Below are positions 37,401-49,833 of a DNA stretch of 64,000 nucleotides, one piece after another. The notes beneath the pieces were generated by a model. It saw nothing but the letters and a program-made list of their open reading frames with translations, searched no databases and was not told the DNA's origin. A program made the position numbers and the translations under genes. This DNA comes from Helianthus annuus (Eukaryota; Streptophyta; Magnoliopsida; Asterales; Asteraceae), in assembly GCF_002127325.2 (NCBI RefSeq), contig NC_035448.2, positions 86,508,587 through 86,572,586 on the forward strand. The letters are read 5' to 3'. Position 1 is the stretch's first letter, and each line of letters starts with the position of its first letter.

Positions 37401-39171
37401 CTGAGGCGTCTGTAACAAGAGCCAAAATGGCTGTGTGACCCTTACGTAAGCATTTCTGAGCCTTCAAGAAAGAGATGATTCCCACCACTGCACCACTCTT
37501 GTCGCCTTGAACTTCTAGAGGTTCCTGACCAGAACGAGGAATGCGAATGACCTTTTCGCTGCATAAGATTTCTGCCTGGTGTTGGGAAAGCCAATCCATC
37601 CCAATCACGACGTCGAAGCTACCCAAAACTATGGGAATGAGATCAATGGAGAAGGCTTGACCAGCTAGGATAAGATTACAACCCTGAACTACGTGCGTGG
37701 CTTCTAGACTTTTACCGTTAGCTAACTCTACTACATGTTTGGTGGGTAAAAGTGTTGGTGCACGTTTTAGCAGTTGACACATTTTCACAGACATATAGCT
37801 TGTATCCGCACCCGAATCAAATAAAACAGTAACGTAAATATTGTCGAGGAGAAACTTACCCATGACAACGTTGGGATCGTTCACTGCGTCACCTCGACCT
37901 AGCACGAATGCACGACCACGAGCTTCATTGCCGTTGTTGTTGTTGTTGTTTCCGCCGTTGTTGTTGCCGTTGCCCTGGTTATTGTTGTTGCGATTCTGGT
38001 TCAACTGAGGGCAATCGCGTTTGAAGTGACCTTCAGCCCCACACTGGAAACATCCTCGGTTCCCACGCTGTGGCTGCTGCTGCTGCTGCTGGTTTTGTGG
38101 AGCTGGTTGCTGAGGCTGCTGATTCTGATTCGCAGGACGAGGGCTCCTGCAGTCTTTGGCCTCGTGCCCCATCTTAAGACACCTTTGACAGCGACCCTTG
38201 TTACATGGGCCGTGGTGATGCCTGTTGCAGTTGTGGCACCTGGGTTGACTACCCTGATATCTCCTCTGTCTGTGACCACCAGAGGATTGCTGACTGGGAC
38301 TCTGATAGTGGTCGATTTTCTGTTGCTGAGCTTGTGGCTGAACGGTCGCTGAACCTTTACTAGAATCTCCATCCCATTTTCTTTTACTGTCACCAGATGT
38401 AGCAGGAGTAACTGAGGTGGTGACGTTAGCAGTAGCGTTAACACGCTTGGGCAGTTTATTCTGATCAACTGCCTGATCGGTGATACGGTGAGCGAGACGT
38501 TGAATTTCCTGTATGTTTTCGAGGTTAGCCGACGTCACGTGGCTCTGAATTTCTGGCGCCAATCCCTTGAGGTACAACTCAATGCGCTTGTATGGAGGGT
38601 CCACCATAGTTGGACACAGAACGGCCAGTTCATTAGACCGTTTAGTATACGCCTCGATTTCCGATCCAACCATTTTCAGGTTATAAAGCTCGTCTTCCAG
38701 CTTGTGAATATCCTCACGTGTACAGTACTCACGCTTGATGAGTTCCTTGAAATCGTTCCATGGGGTGGCGTTAGCAGCTGCCAACCCTAAGATCTGGACT
38801 TGGGCGTTCCACCAAGTCAGTGCTATTCCTTCCAAAGTGCCGGTTGCAAACTTGACCTTGCGAGCCTCAGGGCACTCGCACATTTCGAATACTGATTCTA
38901 GCTTCTCGAACCAGTGGAGGAGTCCCACTGCTCCTTCTGTGCCGCTGAAAGAGTTCGGACGACAGTCCATGAAGTTCTTGAACGTGCAGACAGGCTGCTG
39001 CGCGTGTTGACCTGCTTGAGCTGCTGCAACTGCCGCAGCAACTTGAGCTTGAACAAGAGCCTCTAGCTGGGCTTGTGTCATGTTGATTCGTCCAGACATG
39101 ATCTTCATAGTAACAAGTAGCATACGTAAGAATGGTTCGCGAGTAGGGCGATGACAGAAAAGCGTAGGCAT
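34459..39171 (-). CDS. Element C: intact gag-pol polyprotein (1570 codons)
   Basis: One frame encodes the full Tekay-like set. A gag core is followed by a Cys/His knuckle region, with [14 protein letters not shown] near residue 375 and Gln/Asn-rich linkers. Then come protease ([11 protein letters not shown], about 452), RT ([17 protein letters not shown] and FIDDIL, about 787), RNase H ([12 protein letters not shown], about 932), integrase (His/Cys zinc-binding region at about 1124-1165, then the DDE core with [11 protein letters not shown] near 1214) and a chromodomain ([15 protein letters not shown], about 1510). There is no stop or frameshift. The real start may be the ATG at 39099 (MSGRINMTQ) rather than 39171. 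All catalytic motifs look intact. The product would copy and integrate the element; the chromodomain probably targets modified chromatin. Confidence 0.96.
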   Translation of the reverse strand: MPTLFCHRPTREPFLRMLLVTMKIMSGRINMTQAQLEALVQAQVAAAVAAAQAGQHAQQPVCTFKNFMDCRPNSFSGTEGAVGLLHWFEKLESVFEMCECPEARKVKFATGTLEGIALTWWNAQVQILGLAAANATPWNDFKELIKREYCTREDIHKLEDELYNLKMVGSEIEAYTKRSNELAVLCPTMVDPPYKRIELYLKGLAPEIQSHVTSANLENIQEIQRLAHRITDQAVDQNKLPKRVNATANVTTSVTPATSGDSKRKWDGDSSKGSATVQPQAQQQKIDHYQSPSQQSSGGHRQRRYQGSQPRCHNCNRHHHGPCNKGRCQRCLKMGHEAKDCRSPRPANQNQQPQQPAPQNQQQQQQPQRGNRGCFQCGAEGHFKRDCPQLNQNRNNNNQGNGNNNGGNNNNNNGNEARGRAFVLGRGDAVNDPNVVMGKFLLDNIYVTVLFDSGADTSYMSVKMCQLLKRAPTLLPTKHVVELANGKSLEATHVVQGCNLILAGQAFSIDLIPIVLGSFDVVIGMDWLSQHQAEILCSEKVIRIPRSGQEPLEVQGDKSGAVVGIISFLKAQKCLRKGHTAILALVTDASAKEKKLEDIPVVRDYPQVFPEDLPGLPPHRQVEFQIELAPGAAPIARAPYRLAPSELEELSKQLQELLEKGFIRPSSSPWGAPVLFVKKKDGTFRMCIDYRELNKVTVKNRYPLPRIDDLFDQLQGSCYYSKIDLRSGYHQLRVRDEDVSKTAFRTRYGHYEFLVMPFGLTNAPAVFMDLMNRVCKPYLDKFVIVFIDDILIYSKSQEEHEQHLRLILELLRKEQLYAKLSKCDFWLREVHFLGHVVNKDGIHVDPSKVDSIRNWPAPRTPTEIRQFLGLAGYYRRFIRDFSKIAQPLTLLTQKGVTYRWGEPQETAFQHLKDRLCSAPILSLPEGTDDFVVYCDASIRGLGCVLMQRDKVIAYASRQLKIHERNYTTHDLELGAVVFALKIWRHYLYGTRCTIYTDHRSLEHILKQKDLNMRQRRWVELLNDYECAIKYHPGKANVVADALSRKDTLPKRVRALQLTIQSSLPAQVRAAQIEALKPENVKAEALRGSRQQMEQKADGAYYVTGRIWVPLYGGLRELVMDETHKSRYSVHPGSDKMYHDISTTYWWPSMKAHIATYVGKCLTCARVKVEYQKPAGLLQQPKIPQWKWEEISMDFVTGLPRSQRGNDTIWVIVDRLTKSAHFLPIKETDKFSTLADVYLKEVVSRHGVPTSIISDRDARFTSELWQAMHKSFGSRLDMSTAYHPQTDGQSERTIQTLEDMLRACVIDFGNGWEKHLPLVEFSYNNSYHTSIQAAPFEALYGRKCRSPLCWAEVGDSQITGPEIVVDATEKIAQIRQRMAAARDRQKAYADKRRKPLEFEVGDRVLLKVSPWKGVVRFGKRGKLNPRYVGPFEIIEKIGKVAYKLKLPAELGAVHNVFHVSNLKKCLSDENLIIPFKELTIDERLQFVEEPVEITDRDVKVLKHKRIPLVRVRWNSKRGPEYTWEREDRMTEKYPQLFGNQATTTEAEATTSEFRDEIPDQRGEDVTPQENQ
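34483..34521 (-). other. Element C: second (outer) palindrome and polypurine-like tract
   Basis: On the minus strand GAATTTCGGGACGAAATTC (34503-34521) is followed by a GGGGGGAGGA run and TGTGACACCCCAGG. That is exactly how solo LTR X begins at 21364. In C it lies outside the LTR, about 105 bases from the real boundary. Confidence 0.8.
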
Positions 39172-39398
39172 ATTGGTGTTCTCATGTAATCAAAGCATGT
39201 GTATCTAAGCGTAATGCGAGCAAAGTTCTAAACAATTCTAGCATACAGGCAATAAACATAAACCTTATTACCTAAGATGTCGAGTCTTGCACGTGGAGCG
39301 AAGCGTCGTTGTGGATCGTTGAGAGCACTGTTCTGGTTATAGTCCGGTTTTAATAAAAACGTTTTCCCCATATTAAAACCAAGTTCTCTATAACCAAT

Positions 39399-39411
39399 GG
39401 CTCTGATACCA
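39399..39411 (-). other. Element C: primer-binding site
   Basis: On the minus strand TGGTATCAGAGCC lies three bases after the 5' LTR end, matching initiator Met-tRNA. The rest of the leader (39172-39398) holds no further ORF. Confidence 0.93.
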
Positions 39412-39693
39412 ATCTGTCACACCCCCAAAATCCACCCGCGGAATACCACCGCTTGGGAGCGTGACTGACCAGGATTCAAGCCATCAATCATATCAAACAT
39501 AGCATTTAATATAAAAGTAATTAACGTAAGTCTCCATGACATGATTGATGTTTCAAAACCAAATACTGTTTTAAGTAGCGGAAGCAATGTAAAGTAAACC
39601 CAAATAAAGTTATAAGTTCAATAATGTTCATGATCCATCTGCCCACAACGACCTGCTCCTTCCTTGTGCAAGCTCCATAAAGTACCTAAGGTC

Positions 39694-40246
39694 CTGCAAG
39701 GCATGCAGCAAATAATCAACAAACTAGTTGAGCGAGTTCACAGAAAGTAAGTTCATAACATGCATAAGTATAGCTAGTGGGGGCTTCCCATACTAGTGTG
39801 TACTAAAGGTGGGGGCTTCCCATGTTCATCCTGGTCAATGAGGGCTTCTCATTAACGGTACTTACTAGACTAACTTCCGACCATGTGTTCTTCTTTACCG
39901 AGAACAGGAAAACGTACAGGGTCACGTAGGCTTTACGTGACGTGCCCTTCCCCGAGGACAGTGGTACGCGTGGGGGCTACGTAGGCTTTACGCAGCGTGG
40001 CCTTCCGACCTGGAAGCCAGTGAATGGTATTGGGTTACGTAGGCTTTACGTAACGTGTCCTCCCGACCCGGGAGACATATGGCAAATATACTGGGTTACG
40101 TAGGCTTTACGTAACGTGTCCTGACTAACCTGAGGACGATGGTCTATAGTCTGGTATATGCGTAAGTACGAGTAATCATTCCAAATTCAACATATCCCAC
40201 CCAATTCCCAACCCGGGAATCCCATGCCTTGGCTGTGTGAACTCAC
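39694..40246 (-). other. Putative LTR intron, element C 5' LTR
   Basis: On the minus strand the donor CCAAG|GTGAGTT is at 40246 and the acceptor GCCTTGCAG|GAC ends at 39694, 279 bases before the LTR end. The context matches LTR X closely. The length is 553 bases. Confidence 0.5.
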
Positions 40247-40610
40247 CTTGGTTTGCTCGGCAGATACACAGAGAGTACAAGTAGCAAGTAAATGGTCACT
40301 CACGTCCTACCATGGTTATTATACGAGTCAGGTTCGTATATAGTACGTATATAGCAATCACGTATAGTCATGGCAAACATGTACGCACGTAAGCAGATAA
40401 GACATAGCATGCGTGATCCAATTATCTAAGTCCAACAATACCCGGCCCAAAGACATAAGCAGCCCAATAACAAAACAGTCCAGATTCTCAATCGGCCCAA
40501 ATAGCAAACACATTCAAGTCCATTAATAAACAGCCCATAAATCAAATCATTGGGCTCAATAGATTGGGCCCGTAACAGTGAAGGCCCAACAGTGTGCGTG
40601 TAAATGATGG

Positions 40611-40855
40611 TCTCGACTCGCAACGGGAGATCTCGAGTCGCAACCAATGGTTTCGGTTTGTCATGGCCCGGTTACGAGTCACAGCCGGAGATTACGAGTC
40701 GCAACCGCTGGTTGCGAGTCGTAATGGTGATCTCGGTTCATCATGGTCTGGTTACGAGTCGCAACGGGACTCGCAACTGTGGTCTCGGCTGATGTTGTTC
40801 GTGGTCTCGAGTGGGGTTCCGACTCGCAACGAGTGATGCCGAGTCGCAACCGCGT
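40611..40855. repeat. Array of GAGTCGCAAC-like words in LTR C
   Basis: About ten GAGTCGCAAC words or variants occur in either orientation within 245 bases, interspersed with GGTCTCG words. An identical array lies in the other LTR at 33266-33510. Z has a similar but distinct set. Confidence 0.8.
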
Positions 40856-41732
40856 GTGTAACTGGTTTCCATAATTCCTGCATTGACTATTCCGTGATTC
40901 TAGCAAACATCTAAGGCAGTTTCGAAATCAGATCAATCACAGAAATTTATCAACAGTTGATTTAATTTTCATGCATATTCATAACCATTCAAGAACATCG
41001 AATCAACGTGAACTGCATTCATATGAACAATAATCTATTTCTATGAACATGTAACCGTGACTAATTACCTAGCCCAAAACTTAGCACATCCACAAGTTAA
41101 CATCCGAATCATATAGCATAACAACAGATTTCATCGAGTTTCATCCGATCCGTATGAACATGTTAACAATCCGAAACACATATTAACATTTAATTTATAA
41201 CAAAGCACACATGTAAACCGGTTCTATCACAATCAACCATACTATCATCATCCGAATTACATCATGTAATGTTCAAGAATCATATAAAATCATCATGTAA
41301 ACGCATAGATCACAATATCATCATATACAATCAAATAACCATGTACACTAACCGGTTGGAATCAAAGAGAGGGTGAGCCGAGAAGTGTTGTTCGCCGTCG
41401 GGTTCCAAGTAAACGAGAGAGAGAGCAAAGCTTCTAGGGTTTGTGTGTGTTTGTGATTTTGCAAAAGTGGTAAAACAAAACCCCTAAACTCGGTTTTGTG
41501 TTGCGAGTGGGGAGTGGGCCGAGCCCACTCGGTTGTCTAATGGACCCGAGAACAAGGAGTGGCCCAAAGGGCTTTGTGTGGTCGGTTCACAAACATACGA
41601 CATACATACACACATAATGCATATAACATAACATGTATCATGAAATCAATTAATCATTCGGGTTTATAAAATCACATATCGTGCACAAACGTTACATCAA
41701 AGCAAGTCTAAAGTTCGAGTTGTCACACTAAC

Positions 41733-42866
41733 CTTGAAGCTCCTAGCCGATCGAGTGAGCTAGCCGATCGAGTGAGCTAGCCGATCGGACGAACCGTTCG
41801 ATCGATCGACTTGAAAGGTAGGAACACTTCAGTGTTCTCAAATGCTGCAACGAACACTTCAAAAGTTCAAATCCTCTAACACAAACACACCAGAGGAAGA
41901 AACAATCCACTCGAATAGTCCAGTCGATCGAGCCAACCGGCCGATCGAACAGGACTGTCCAATCGGATATACCAGCCGATCGAACAGGCCGTCCGATCGA
42001 ACCTGCCGTTCGATCGACCAGCCCATTCGATCCATCCATACTTGTTTACTTTTCCGCGTTACTAATCATTATGCTATCGAACTATTCAGGCTAATCTTAC
42101 TCTCAGCGCTCCCTTCAATCCATAATCAATCACTGTGAGTATACTCGATCCCTTTTTTCTTTTAGCACTTTTGGGTGTTACGTACGTTATTTATCAAATC
42201 ACAATCAAACACAAACTATTTGAACACTAACCAAATGCATGTGCTATTTGACTAAATGAATGCTGTTTATTATGTTTACACGTGGAATGCTATCTACCTG
42301 CCTTAGCAACATAGTACTATAGTTTGGACTCAGCACCCATTCACACGGGGGTTGTTAAGGACAATTACTTGCATGGATTACGGTGGTAATCATGTATTGC
42401 GAACCGTCTCGGACGGTCAACCCGCAGTCGTTGGTATCGATGGTCCCATGTCGATAATTTACATGCATCGTTTTCCTCTGTGTACGTGCCTGGTTATGCG
42501 TAAACTATTCGAACTCTATATGCTATTATCAAACTTGTGTGCTCACCTTTACATTTTATGTATTGACTTTATTTTAACGTATGTGACAGGTGCTTAAGTT
42601 GCTAGGATGCTTAGGCGCATGGTGATGAAATCGAGGCTAGGGAGTCTAGAAATAATAAATACTTGTATGTAATAATTAAATCTGAGTTGTCGGAACGGAA
42701 TTACTTGTCTTGTTGTTTTCTATGATAACCTTTTATTTATTTGGGACACGGTATGGGACGTGTCATTTAAACTGAATTTATATTATAGTTGTTGTGGAAA
42801 CTTCTGGACAATCTGTTTCGCTCAGTGCCGCGCCCCGATGATTCCGCCATCGGTTGGGGTGTGACA
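41733..42866 (+). mobile_element. Element B: 3' LTR, second part
   Basis: It continues the LTR interrupted by C and ends CATCGGTTGGGGTGTGACA at 42866. The AGCCGATCGA word cluster continues at 41744-41812 and 41925-42035. With the first part, the LTR is about 2.78 kb. It joins the last piece of F's LTR at CCCCA. Confidence 0.85.
42135..42589 (+). other. Putative LTR intron, element B
   Basis: The donor CACT|GTGAGTA is at 42135 and the acceptor ATGTGACAG|GTG ends at 42589, 277 bases before the LTR end. The interval contains hairpins such as ACCGTCTCGGACGGT. Confidence 0.4.
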
Positions 42867-43009
42867 CCCCAATAACATACATAATAAACATACATAATTA
42901 TGTAACAAACACACAAACTCGTAATATTCTATTGAAACTAGTCATGACACATGATCACATAAAATTCACATTGAAAATACAAAGAACGTCTAGAATACGA
43001 GTTTTCACA
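42867..43009 (-). mobile_element. Element F: 3' LTR, last piece
   Basis: It matches the final 150 bases of the right F LTR (49677-49828) and ends GAGTTTTCACA at 43009. Bases equivalent to 48103-49676 of the right LTR are missing between this piece and 11660. Confidence 0.88.
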
Positions 43010-43046
43010 TCATCCCCAAGTTGAAAGAAATTTCGTCCCGAAATTT
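43010..43046 (-). other. Element F: inner palindrome and polypurine tract
   Basis: On the minus strand AAATTTCGGGACGAAATTT is followed by CTTTCAACTTGGGGATGA and the 3' LTR at 43009. A second module at 43213-43254 is followed by an LTR-start-like TGTGGCACCC, about 210 bases away from the boundary. Confidence 0.8.
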
Positions 43047-46000
43047 GACAAGCACTACAGAGGAGTGAAGCGATAGAAACTCAAATTAAACTATATGAAA
43101 CACTACACACATAATAAGCAAGCATTACACACAATCACTAATCATCCAGATAACTACGCAGACACCACGTAATCTAAATTGTAAAAACAGGATCGCGAAG
43201 TCAGTCGGGTGCCACATCATCCCCAACTTGAAAGGGAATTTCGTCCCGAAATTCGCCAATGATGTCAGAAGTTGATTCCACCGTTTAAATAAGTTGAGGG
43301 CACCAAAGCTTCCTTTGATCATTGCGTTTAAATAACAAAGGAATCACAAACGTTCCATCGGACAAACACTGCCTTAAATTCGGGACTTAAATGACATTGT
43401 GCACGTTACCCAATTCGTCGGGTATCCCGAGTTTGTAAGTCACGTTATCTATTCTTCCCAGAGTGTTGTTTGGCTCAAAGTGATGTAGGTTAAGCTTTCC
43501 ACGCTTCCCAAGCGTACCACACCCTCCCAGGGTGAGACTTTCAACATGATACGATTTCTTACAACGATCTTCTTGTGTTTCCTAAGCCTATCAGCTTCCC
43601 TGACGGTCACTCATTGCCGCCAGACGATTTCCGATCCAAGCAATCGTCCCAAGAGTTTCAAGTACAAGTTGTGGACCTGCGATTGCGTCGTCAACCACCT
43701 TAATCCAATAAAGAGGTTGGTGTCACTGTCCATGCAATGCCTCAAACAGAGTTGTCTGAATACTAGAATGGTAACTGCCGCTGTAGGACTCAGCCAAAGG
43801 TATGCGTCCTTCCTATTTTTACCAAGTTATCCCACACATGCTCGCAGCATGTATTTGAGTGTCAGGGGGGTTTCGTTTACTCCGACCATTTGCCCTATGG
43901 TGATAAGTAATGCTCATGTCTAGACGTGAACCAAGAGTGTTGTGTAATGCCTAACATAACCAGGTATAGATCAAATCAGAGGTAACAGAAGTTGGCACCT
44001 CGTGCCTAAAACCGCCCTTCGCAATTAGTTATTTAGAGGATGCGAAGACTTGACAATCTTCCTTGTTTGCGAGAAAGTGTACTGATTACATGAAACAATC
44101 AATGAGCACCCAAATGAAGTTATTTCCGTTCTGAGTTCCAGGTAGTCCAGTGACAAAATCCATGGTAGTATGTTCCCAAACGTTGCTGATACTCACCTTG
44201 ACTCTCCCACAAGTCAAACATTAGTCACAAACATTGCTAGGTGGGCCTTCATGCCCGATCACTAGTGCAAGATTTATAGATCCCAATATCTCTCATCAAA
44301 ATCCAGACGGTTAGAATATCGAAGCCGGTATGCTTGCTCAACACAAGTTCCCAAAAGTTGCCGTATGATTAGATCCCCATTCGCTCCTTGAGGTGGCGAA
44401 TATCATCCGATCTGTCAAAGGTTGCTTCTCCATGCCCCGCATGGATTCAACTTGAAAATCTTCTTCCTTCAGTTCTCTAGTTTGAACAGAGCGAGTTTAA
44501 TCAGGTAGGCTAGAGTCGATAGTGAGCGGCAAAGCTCGTGCACGTTTAGGTTTCAAAGTCGGAATCACCCAAAAGTCCCATCCAGTGATGCCATTACCTG
44601 ATTTAACTCTTTCGAAGCCAGAGTACACGGGAGGCTCTTCTGATCGGTCTAAGTAGTGCATCTGGTACCGTCCAAGTAAGGCCTCCCACTTAACCCAAAG
44701 ACCATGGTTTCCATTGGCAAGTTGCGTATCATGCAATTCTTCTTGTAAGTCTATTACGTAGCTATAACTTTCTCGTGTTGCGTCGGCGTGAAACTGGGAC
44801 TCTGATTCGAACCATCATGATATACCACCAAATCACCCGCACCCTCGGGTAAAGACGATGCTTAGTGTATTGCAGAGTTGCAATTCAAAAGCTGAAAAGA
44901 CGTCATCCTGTTTGTCTTCCACGAACACAGCACCCTACTGTGTTAAAGAGGTTGCAGCAGCGCAATTTCCGAAAATCCCTCGATGAATCTGCGATAGTAT
45001 TTAGCAAAACCAAGGAATTGCTGTATCCCCGAAGAAATCTTTGGTGTCGATCGGTTTTAACCAAAATGGGTCTTAGCGAGATCCATGTGTATTCCCACTT
45101 TGTTGATTATACGTCCAAAAGGTACCTCTCGAACCCAGAAATTACATTTAACAAGACTTTGCGCGGAGTGGCTCCTCGCTCAGAAGTTCTAAAATAAGAT
45201 ACAAATGCCGCCCGTGATGTTCCTTTCTCCTGGAATGATCCAAAACGTCATCGATAAACACGTTCGATTCATGTGGTCCATGAAGCTGCTGATGTGTTGA
45301 TTAACTCAATAGTTATGGTGTACAAAGTCGCACTAGCCGTATCCGTTCGGTATGCCGTTCCAGGAACATTCTCCCCTTGGGCTTCCATCTGATAATAGCT
45401 TGTTTTTTAATAATCCTCGAATGGAAACTTGTCCCTCGTAACTGGTCAATCGGGTGTTACTACATGGTCGAAGCGAATGGTTCTTGACTGTCACCTTGCT
45501 AAGTTCTTAGTAATCAATACACATACGAAATAAGGCTTTCCTCACGGATATAACTGGGGCTCCCCAAAGTGAAAAACTAGGTCCGACAAACTCCTGTCCA
45601 ACAGTTCATGTAGGTTATTAGACAATTCTTGCAATCCTCCTAGTGCAAGATGGTAAGAGTACAAGTATTCAGAGCTGCCTCTGGCGTGAGATCAACTGAG
45701 ATTCTGTTTAATAGTTGTGAAAGTAGACCTGGAAGTTCCTCGAATAGCACACTGAGAGGAGTCACGAATAATCGGTGGATCCCCGATCCTATTTTCCTTA
45801 GCCTTATCATCAGAAACAGTTGCTAACATAGCGGGGTCATCCCTCCGTAGACACTCCTGGGCCTTCATAGCTGGAATGGCGCTAACCCTTGCACCCCTCT
45901 GACGCTTTAGAACAGACAACGGTCCTCTACTAGGGAGGAGGATACGCAAAATCTGCTCCTCACAGGGTATATCTACGCGATCTCTGGATAACCAATCCAC

Positions 46001-47480
46001 ACTGACTACTGCATTAAGACCATCAAGGATCAATGTCGAATACTTGTCCCACGAGGTTGAGTTTTGCATCCCAACAAACACATGAGGTTCCATTTGTCTT
46101 GTCATCAGCCGATTCCACAACAGGTTCGGTTTCAAGAAGCGTCAGGGTTAAGCAGAACCGAGACGAAGCGATTTGCTACCCACACGAGCTACCACGCTGC
46201 TACTATCCTGGTGTCGCCCACTCCAATCCTAAACGCCCTTCCATAAGCACCACTACCAGTGTTGTTACAGTCACGTGGATTCCCAACACTGTCATCGTTC
46301 CCTTGGTTGTTGTCATTTGACTTAATAACAGTCAATCCTTGTCAAAGTCACCTTTGTTTCCGTATGGTAGGCTACGATTACGAGTACCTTGATGTTGTCG
46401 AGACTGTTGCCTCTAATGTCGTTGCTTGAAACGAAGCCCTACGATCTTCAACCAACAGAGTCCATCTTTTCACATTCCGTGCCACGTTCTAAGGCGCTAC
46501 TCATTGTGCTGGCAGTTACACATTCCACACCATGGTTAATTGTCATCGTTTATGTCCCGATTAATTCGTAAAAGTTGACTCCCATAAGTCACTGACTAGG
46601 GTTAAGGATTCGATTGGAGTCAAATCGCTGATGTTCGTTGCCGGTAACTAGGGTCGTTCAAATGCTGAAGTCAGTAAAGTACTACGTTTACCCTCTTGTC
46701 CATTGTTCTTGCAAGTTGACTGAGTAATACACGATATGTTGCGATAGTGTTGTAGAAGTGATCGCATTTCGGGATTTAAGACGTCAATACATTAAGTTCC
46801 AGCAAACGAAGAAAGGTGAGAAAGATATAGACCAATCATTGTCGTTGCAACATCCAACTCGGGGATGTTCGTACAAGCACCTAACATTCTACACAGTTCG
46901 CTAGGCGTTCAGATGGGTGTTCAGGTAATACTGGATAGCATCGAGATTTGAAAGGATTCAGTGAGAAGTGAAAAGATCGTGTTCGAGTAGGAGACAATCA
47001 CTGCTACGACTCCTATGGACTGTTGTGTTTCACATCAATCAAATAACGGAACGGAACCCATTTTTCACTTATTAAGCCTCACTGGGACTCGCATGCACCC
47101 CACATTATTATTATGTGTGCACCCACAATAATATTGTGATTTGCATGCTCATCTCAACTCCTCCTAACTCATGTCAAATGGTTCCTCAAACTCAAGTAGC
47201 AAACAAAGAACATCACAAAACGTGTGTCGTGAATGTCTAGGGAAACACCACACTACCAATCACATAACGCATGCAAGTAATACATGAATTTATACTGTTG
47301 TGCTATACATGTAATCCCATGCAATTTCATATGTAAGTGGTCGCTAATTATGTAGTAAAATGAGTAAACAAGAGACGAACCTTGCAGTCCGGAGCTGAGT
47401 GTCATGGTCGTATTCAGAACTTGTTCGGTTATAGTCTGGTTTTATAAAAACGTTTTAAAACCAAGTTCACTATAACCCGT

Positions 47481-47493
47481 GGCTCTGATACCA
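47481..47493 (-). other. Element F: primer-binding site
   Basis: On the minus strand TGGTATCAGAGCC lies three bases after the 5' LTR end, matching initiator Met-tRNA. Confidence 0.9.
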
Positions 47494-47496
47494 AAC

Positions 47497-49828
47497 TGTC
47501 ACACCCCCAAAAAACCACATGCGGAAAACCCCGCGAGGCGTGTGACGTACCAGGATCCTAGCCACCAATCACATTGAACTCATAAATGTGTTTAAATAAA
47601 ACTTTCATTCCTTATCATAAAGTGTTACAAACATTACATATCATTCATTGTATACAGCGGAAGCATAACTTATTTGTTAAGTGTTTCATAAACCATGTGT
47701 ACATAACCCATTAAGCTTGTATAACGATTCCATGCATCTCGACCCATGACCACTTCAGCATCCCAGACAGCAAGTCCCAATGATGTATACCTACAGACCT
47801 GCAAGCATGCAGACAAGTGTGTCAGAGGACGCTAGTGAGTTCAAAGTTTTGTTAACATGTTTAGATACCAGTTACCAGATTAAAACGTTTCACAGATGCA
47901 TTGTTGTTAATCACACGCTTACCGTAGATGGCTCCAGATGATTTGACTTAAACCCCAATGCCTCTATCAAAGCAATGGTCATGATGGGGGTCATTAGTTC
48001 ATCACCGACCTCCCTAGTGCGGTGTGAGGATGCCAAACCTAAGTAGCGCTACTAACTAATACCCCATTGCCTCCCTGACAACAATCGGTAGGAGGGACTT
48101 GAGTGATAGATATAGACGTGTATTAACCAACAACACAGGTTTAACATTCCAGTCAAACCCAATTACCCATCATTCCTCCCCGGAACATTTACCAGATGTC
48201 CCTCCCTGGGACGCATGCTTGGAAAAAGAGTAGTGAACTCACCTTAGATTTGCTCGGTGTATAATGTTACCCGTTCCCATTAGTCAGACAAACCCTATCG
48301 TGATTATCAATGATATCAGTTTCATAAACATCTAGGTGACACATTTTCACAGTTTGATTGCAACACAAGAATAGCGTATAATATATAACAAGTACTCAGT
48401 TTCCATGCTAGCTCACATTCCACATGTTTATCATGCAGTAGCATTCAACAGTTAAATAGATTATTCACATTTATGCATACAGTTTCCTAGCTTCCAACTA
48501 ATAGTGTCATCATGCACAGACAAGATCGTGTAGCCAAACATTCACCATAAACACTATATATACTACACCAACAGTTTCTGATACTTTGTTCTCAAATGCC
48601 CCTGACGAAAGTCCAGGTTTCGTCGACAACTCCTATGACGAAAGATCCCCGACGAATGACTAAGTTTCGTCGACAACCCCCGTGATGAAAGATCGCACGA
48701 CGAATGACCAAGTTTCGCCATGACGAGAATCGGCCTGAACCCTAACAGTTTCATGTTTACTCACAGCCCTAGTCATGGTAGTTTCAACTCATATTATTAA
48801 CAACAGGTATTGATCAAACCAAACTAGTGTAGCATAACAGATTCAAGGATCATTCATCATCTTTGCGAATAACATACGTCATGATAACCCAAACACAACA
48901 TCATACATCACCACAATCGATCAAACAGTTTTATATCATTCTCAACAATCATTAATTCTAAAACTGTAAACAATCACTGGTTCTAAAACTGCAAACAATC
49001 ATTGATCACCCGAAAGAAATATCAACCGCATCATCATAAATCTAAACGTATACAGATCCTCACATTCACACCATAACAAATTCACACTTTCATAAACATA
49101 ATAGTTTATTATCCAGTAACATGTTGATCCGCAAGCAGGTTTGCATCAAATATATCACATAATGAATCCATTGATTCTCAACTAATATTTCATGTATAAG
49201 AAACCCTAAATTAACGATATTAGATCAATCATACAATACCAAATACAAAACTGTCATCATTTACTCAAATCAGATTTATGACCATTCATTCAACACAACA
49301 TCAAGTTCCTCACGTTTTACGCATAGCAAGATCAAACAAACAATTAAGAATTAACATAATACAAAACTGCTAACCAAGGGCTCAACCGAATCCAATGATG
49401 CCTCGATGATTGGGGGGTCTTCTACTGCCGCACGTACAATAGGAATGGGGGTAGGGTTTTATTTTGAGTTTTGTGTTAAACAAGAACACAATACGTACAC
49501 TTAACTGATAAGGGTTTGGGGCTGTTAGCAGTGTGGCCGAAATGGGCTTAAGCCCATGCACTTGGGCTCTCGCAACAAATGGCAAAGCTGCGAACATAAT
49601 GGACAAGGGTGGCGGGTTTGGGCTTCTAATCCAGTTGGGTTTCCTTTGGGCTTCGAGGATTTGGCCAAGGACAAGTCCCCAAAAACTTACATAATAAACA
49701 TACATAATTATGTAACAAACACACAAACTCGTAATATTCTATTGAAACTAGTCACGACACATGATCACATAATGTACATACAAGTCACATTGAAAATACA
49801 AAGAACGTCTAGAATACGAGTTGTCACA
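47497..49828 (-). mobile_element. Element F: 5' LTR (2332 bp)
   Basis: On the minus strand it runs TGTGACAACTCG to GGGGGTGTGACA. It is followed on the plus strand by ATATT (49829-49833), matching 11055-11059, so F inserted into the protease of element E. A cluster of TTCGTCG/CGACGAA words lies at 48597-48725. An intron-like pair has the donor TAAG|GTGAGTT at 48242 and the acceptor GCTTGCAG at 47799 (444 bases, 302 before the LTR end). Confidence 0.93.
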
Positions 49829-49833
49829 ATATT

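Larger units (their letters stand above)
32070..41727 (-). mobile_element. Element C: complete, apparently intact LTR retrotransposon
   Basis: This 9658-bp minus-strand element is flanked by CTAAC (32065-32069 and 41728-41732). Its two LTRs are each 2313 bases at a constant offset of 7345 and show no difference in any part I compared. It has a primer site, one uninterrupted gag-pol frame and a polypurine tract, so it has everything an autonomous Tekay-like chromovirus needs. It inserted into the LTR of element B. Confidence 0.96.
39415..41727 (-). mobile_element. Element C: 5' LTR (2313 bp)
   Basis: It is the same as the 3' LTR copy. A cluster of GAGTCGCAAC-like words lies at 40611-40855. 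Hairpin repeats around TTACGTAGGCTTTACGTAA lie at about 39920-40130. Short open frames repeated in both LTRs have no protein character. Confidence 0.95.
43010..47496 (-). pseudogene. Element F: heavily decayed gag-pol
   Basis: Read on the minus strand, this is the wreck of a Tekay-like polyprotein with many frameshifts. Recognisable pieces are the integrase-chromodomain linker near 43380-43560, integrase pieces near 44100-44250, an RT catalytic core (VFIDDVL) at about 45243-45265, a RT start motif (LWGAPV-like) near 45556, and protease (VDWLSRDRVDIPCEEQILRI) at 45692-46135. Gag should lie at about 46200-47400 but I cannot follow it. Two palindrome/purine modules (43028-43046 and 43236-43254) lie at the 3' end. 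No frame is long enough to be functional. Confidence 0.8.

Noticed and set aside
41743..42138. Two 98-codon open frames on opposite strands
   Set aside because: They are produced by CG-rich AGCCGATCGA words in the B LTR and match no protein family I know.
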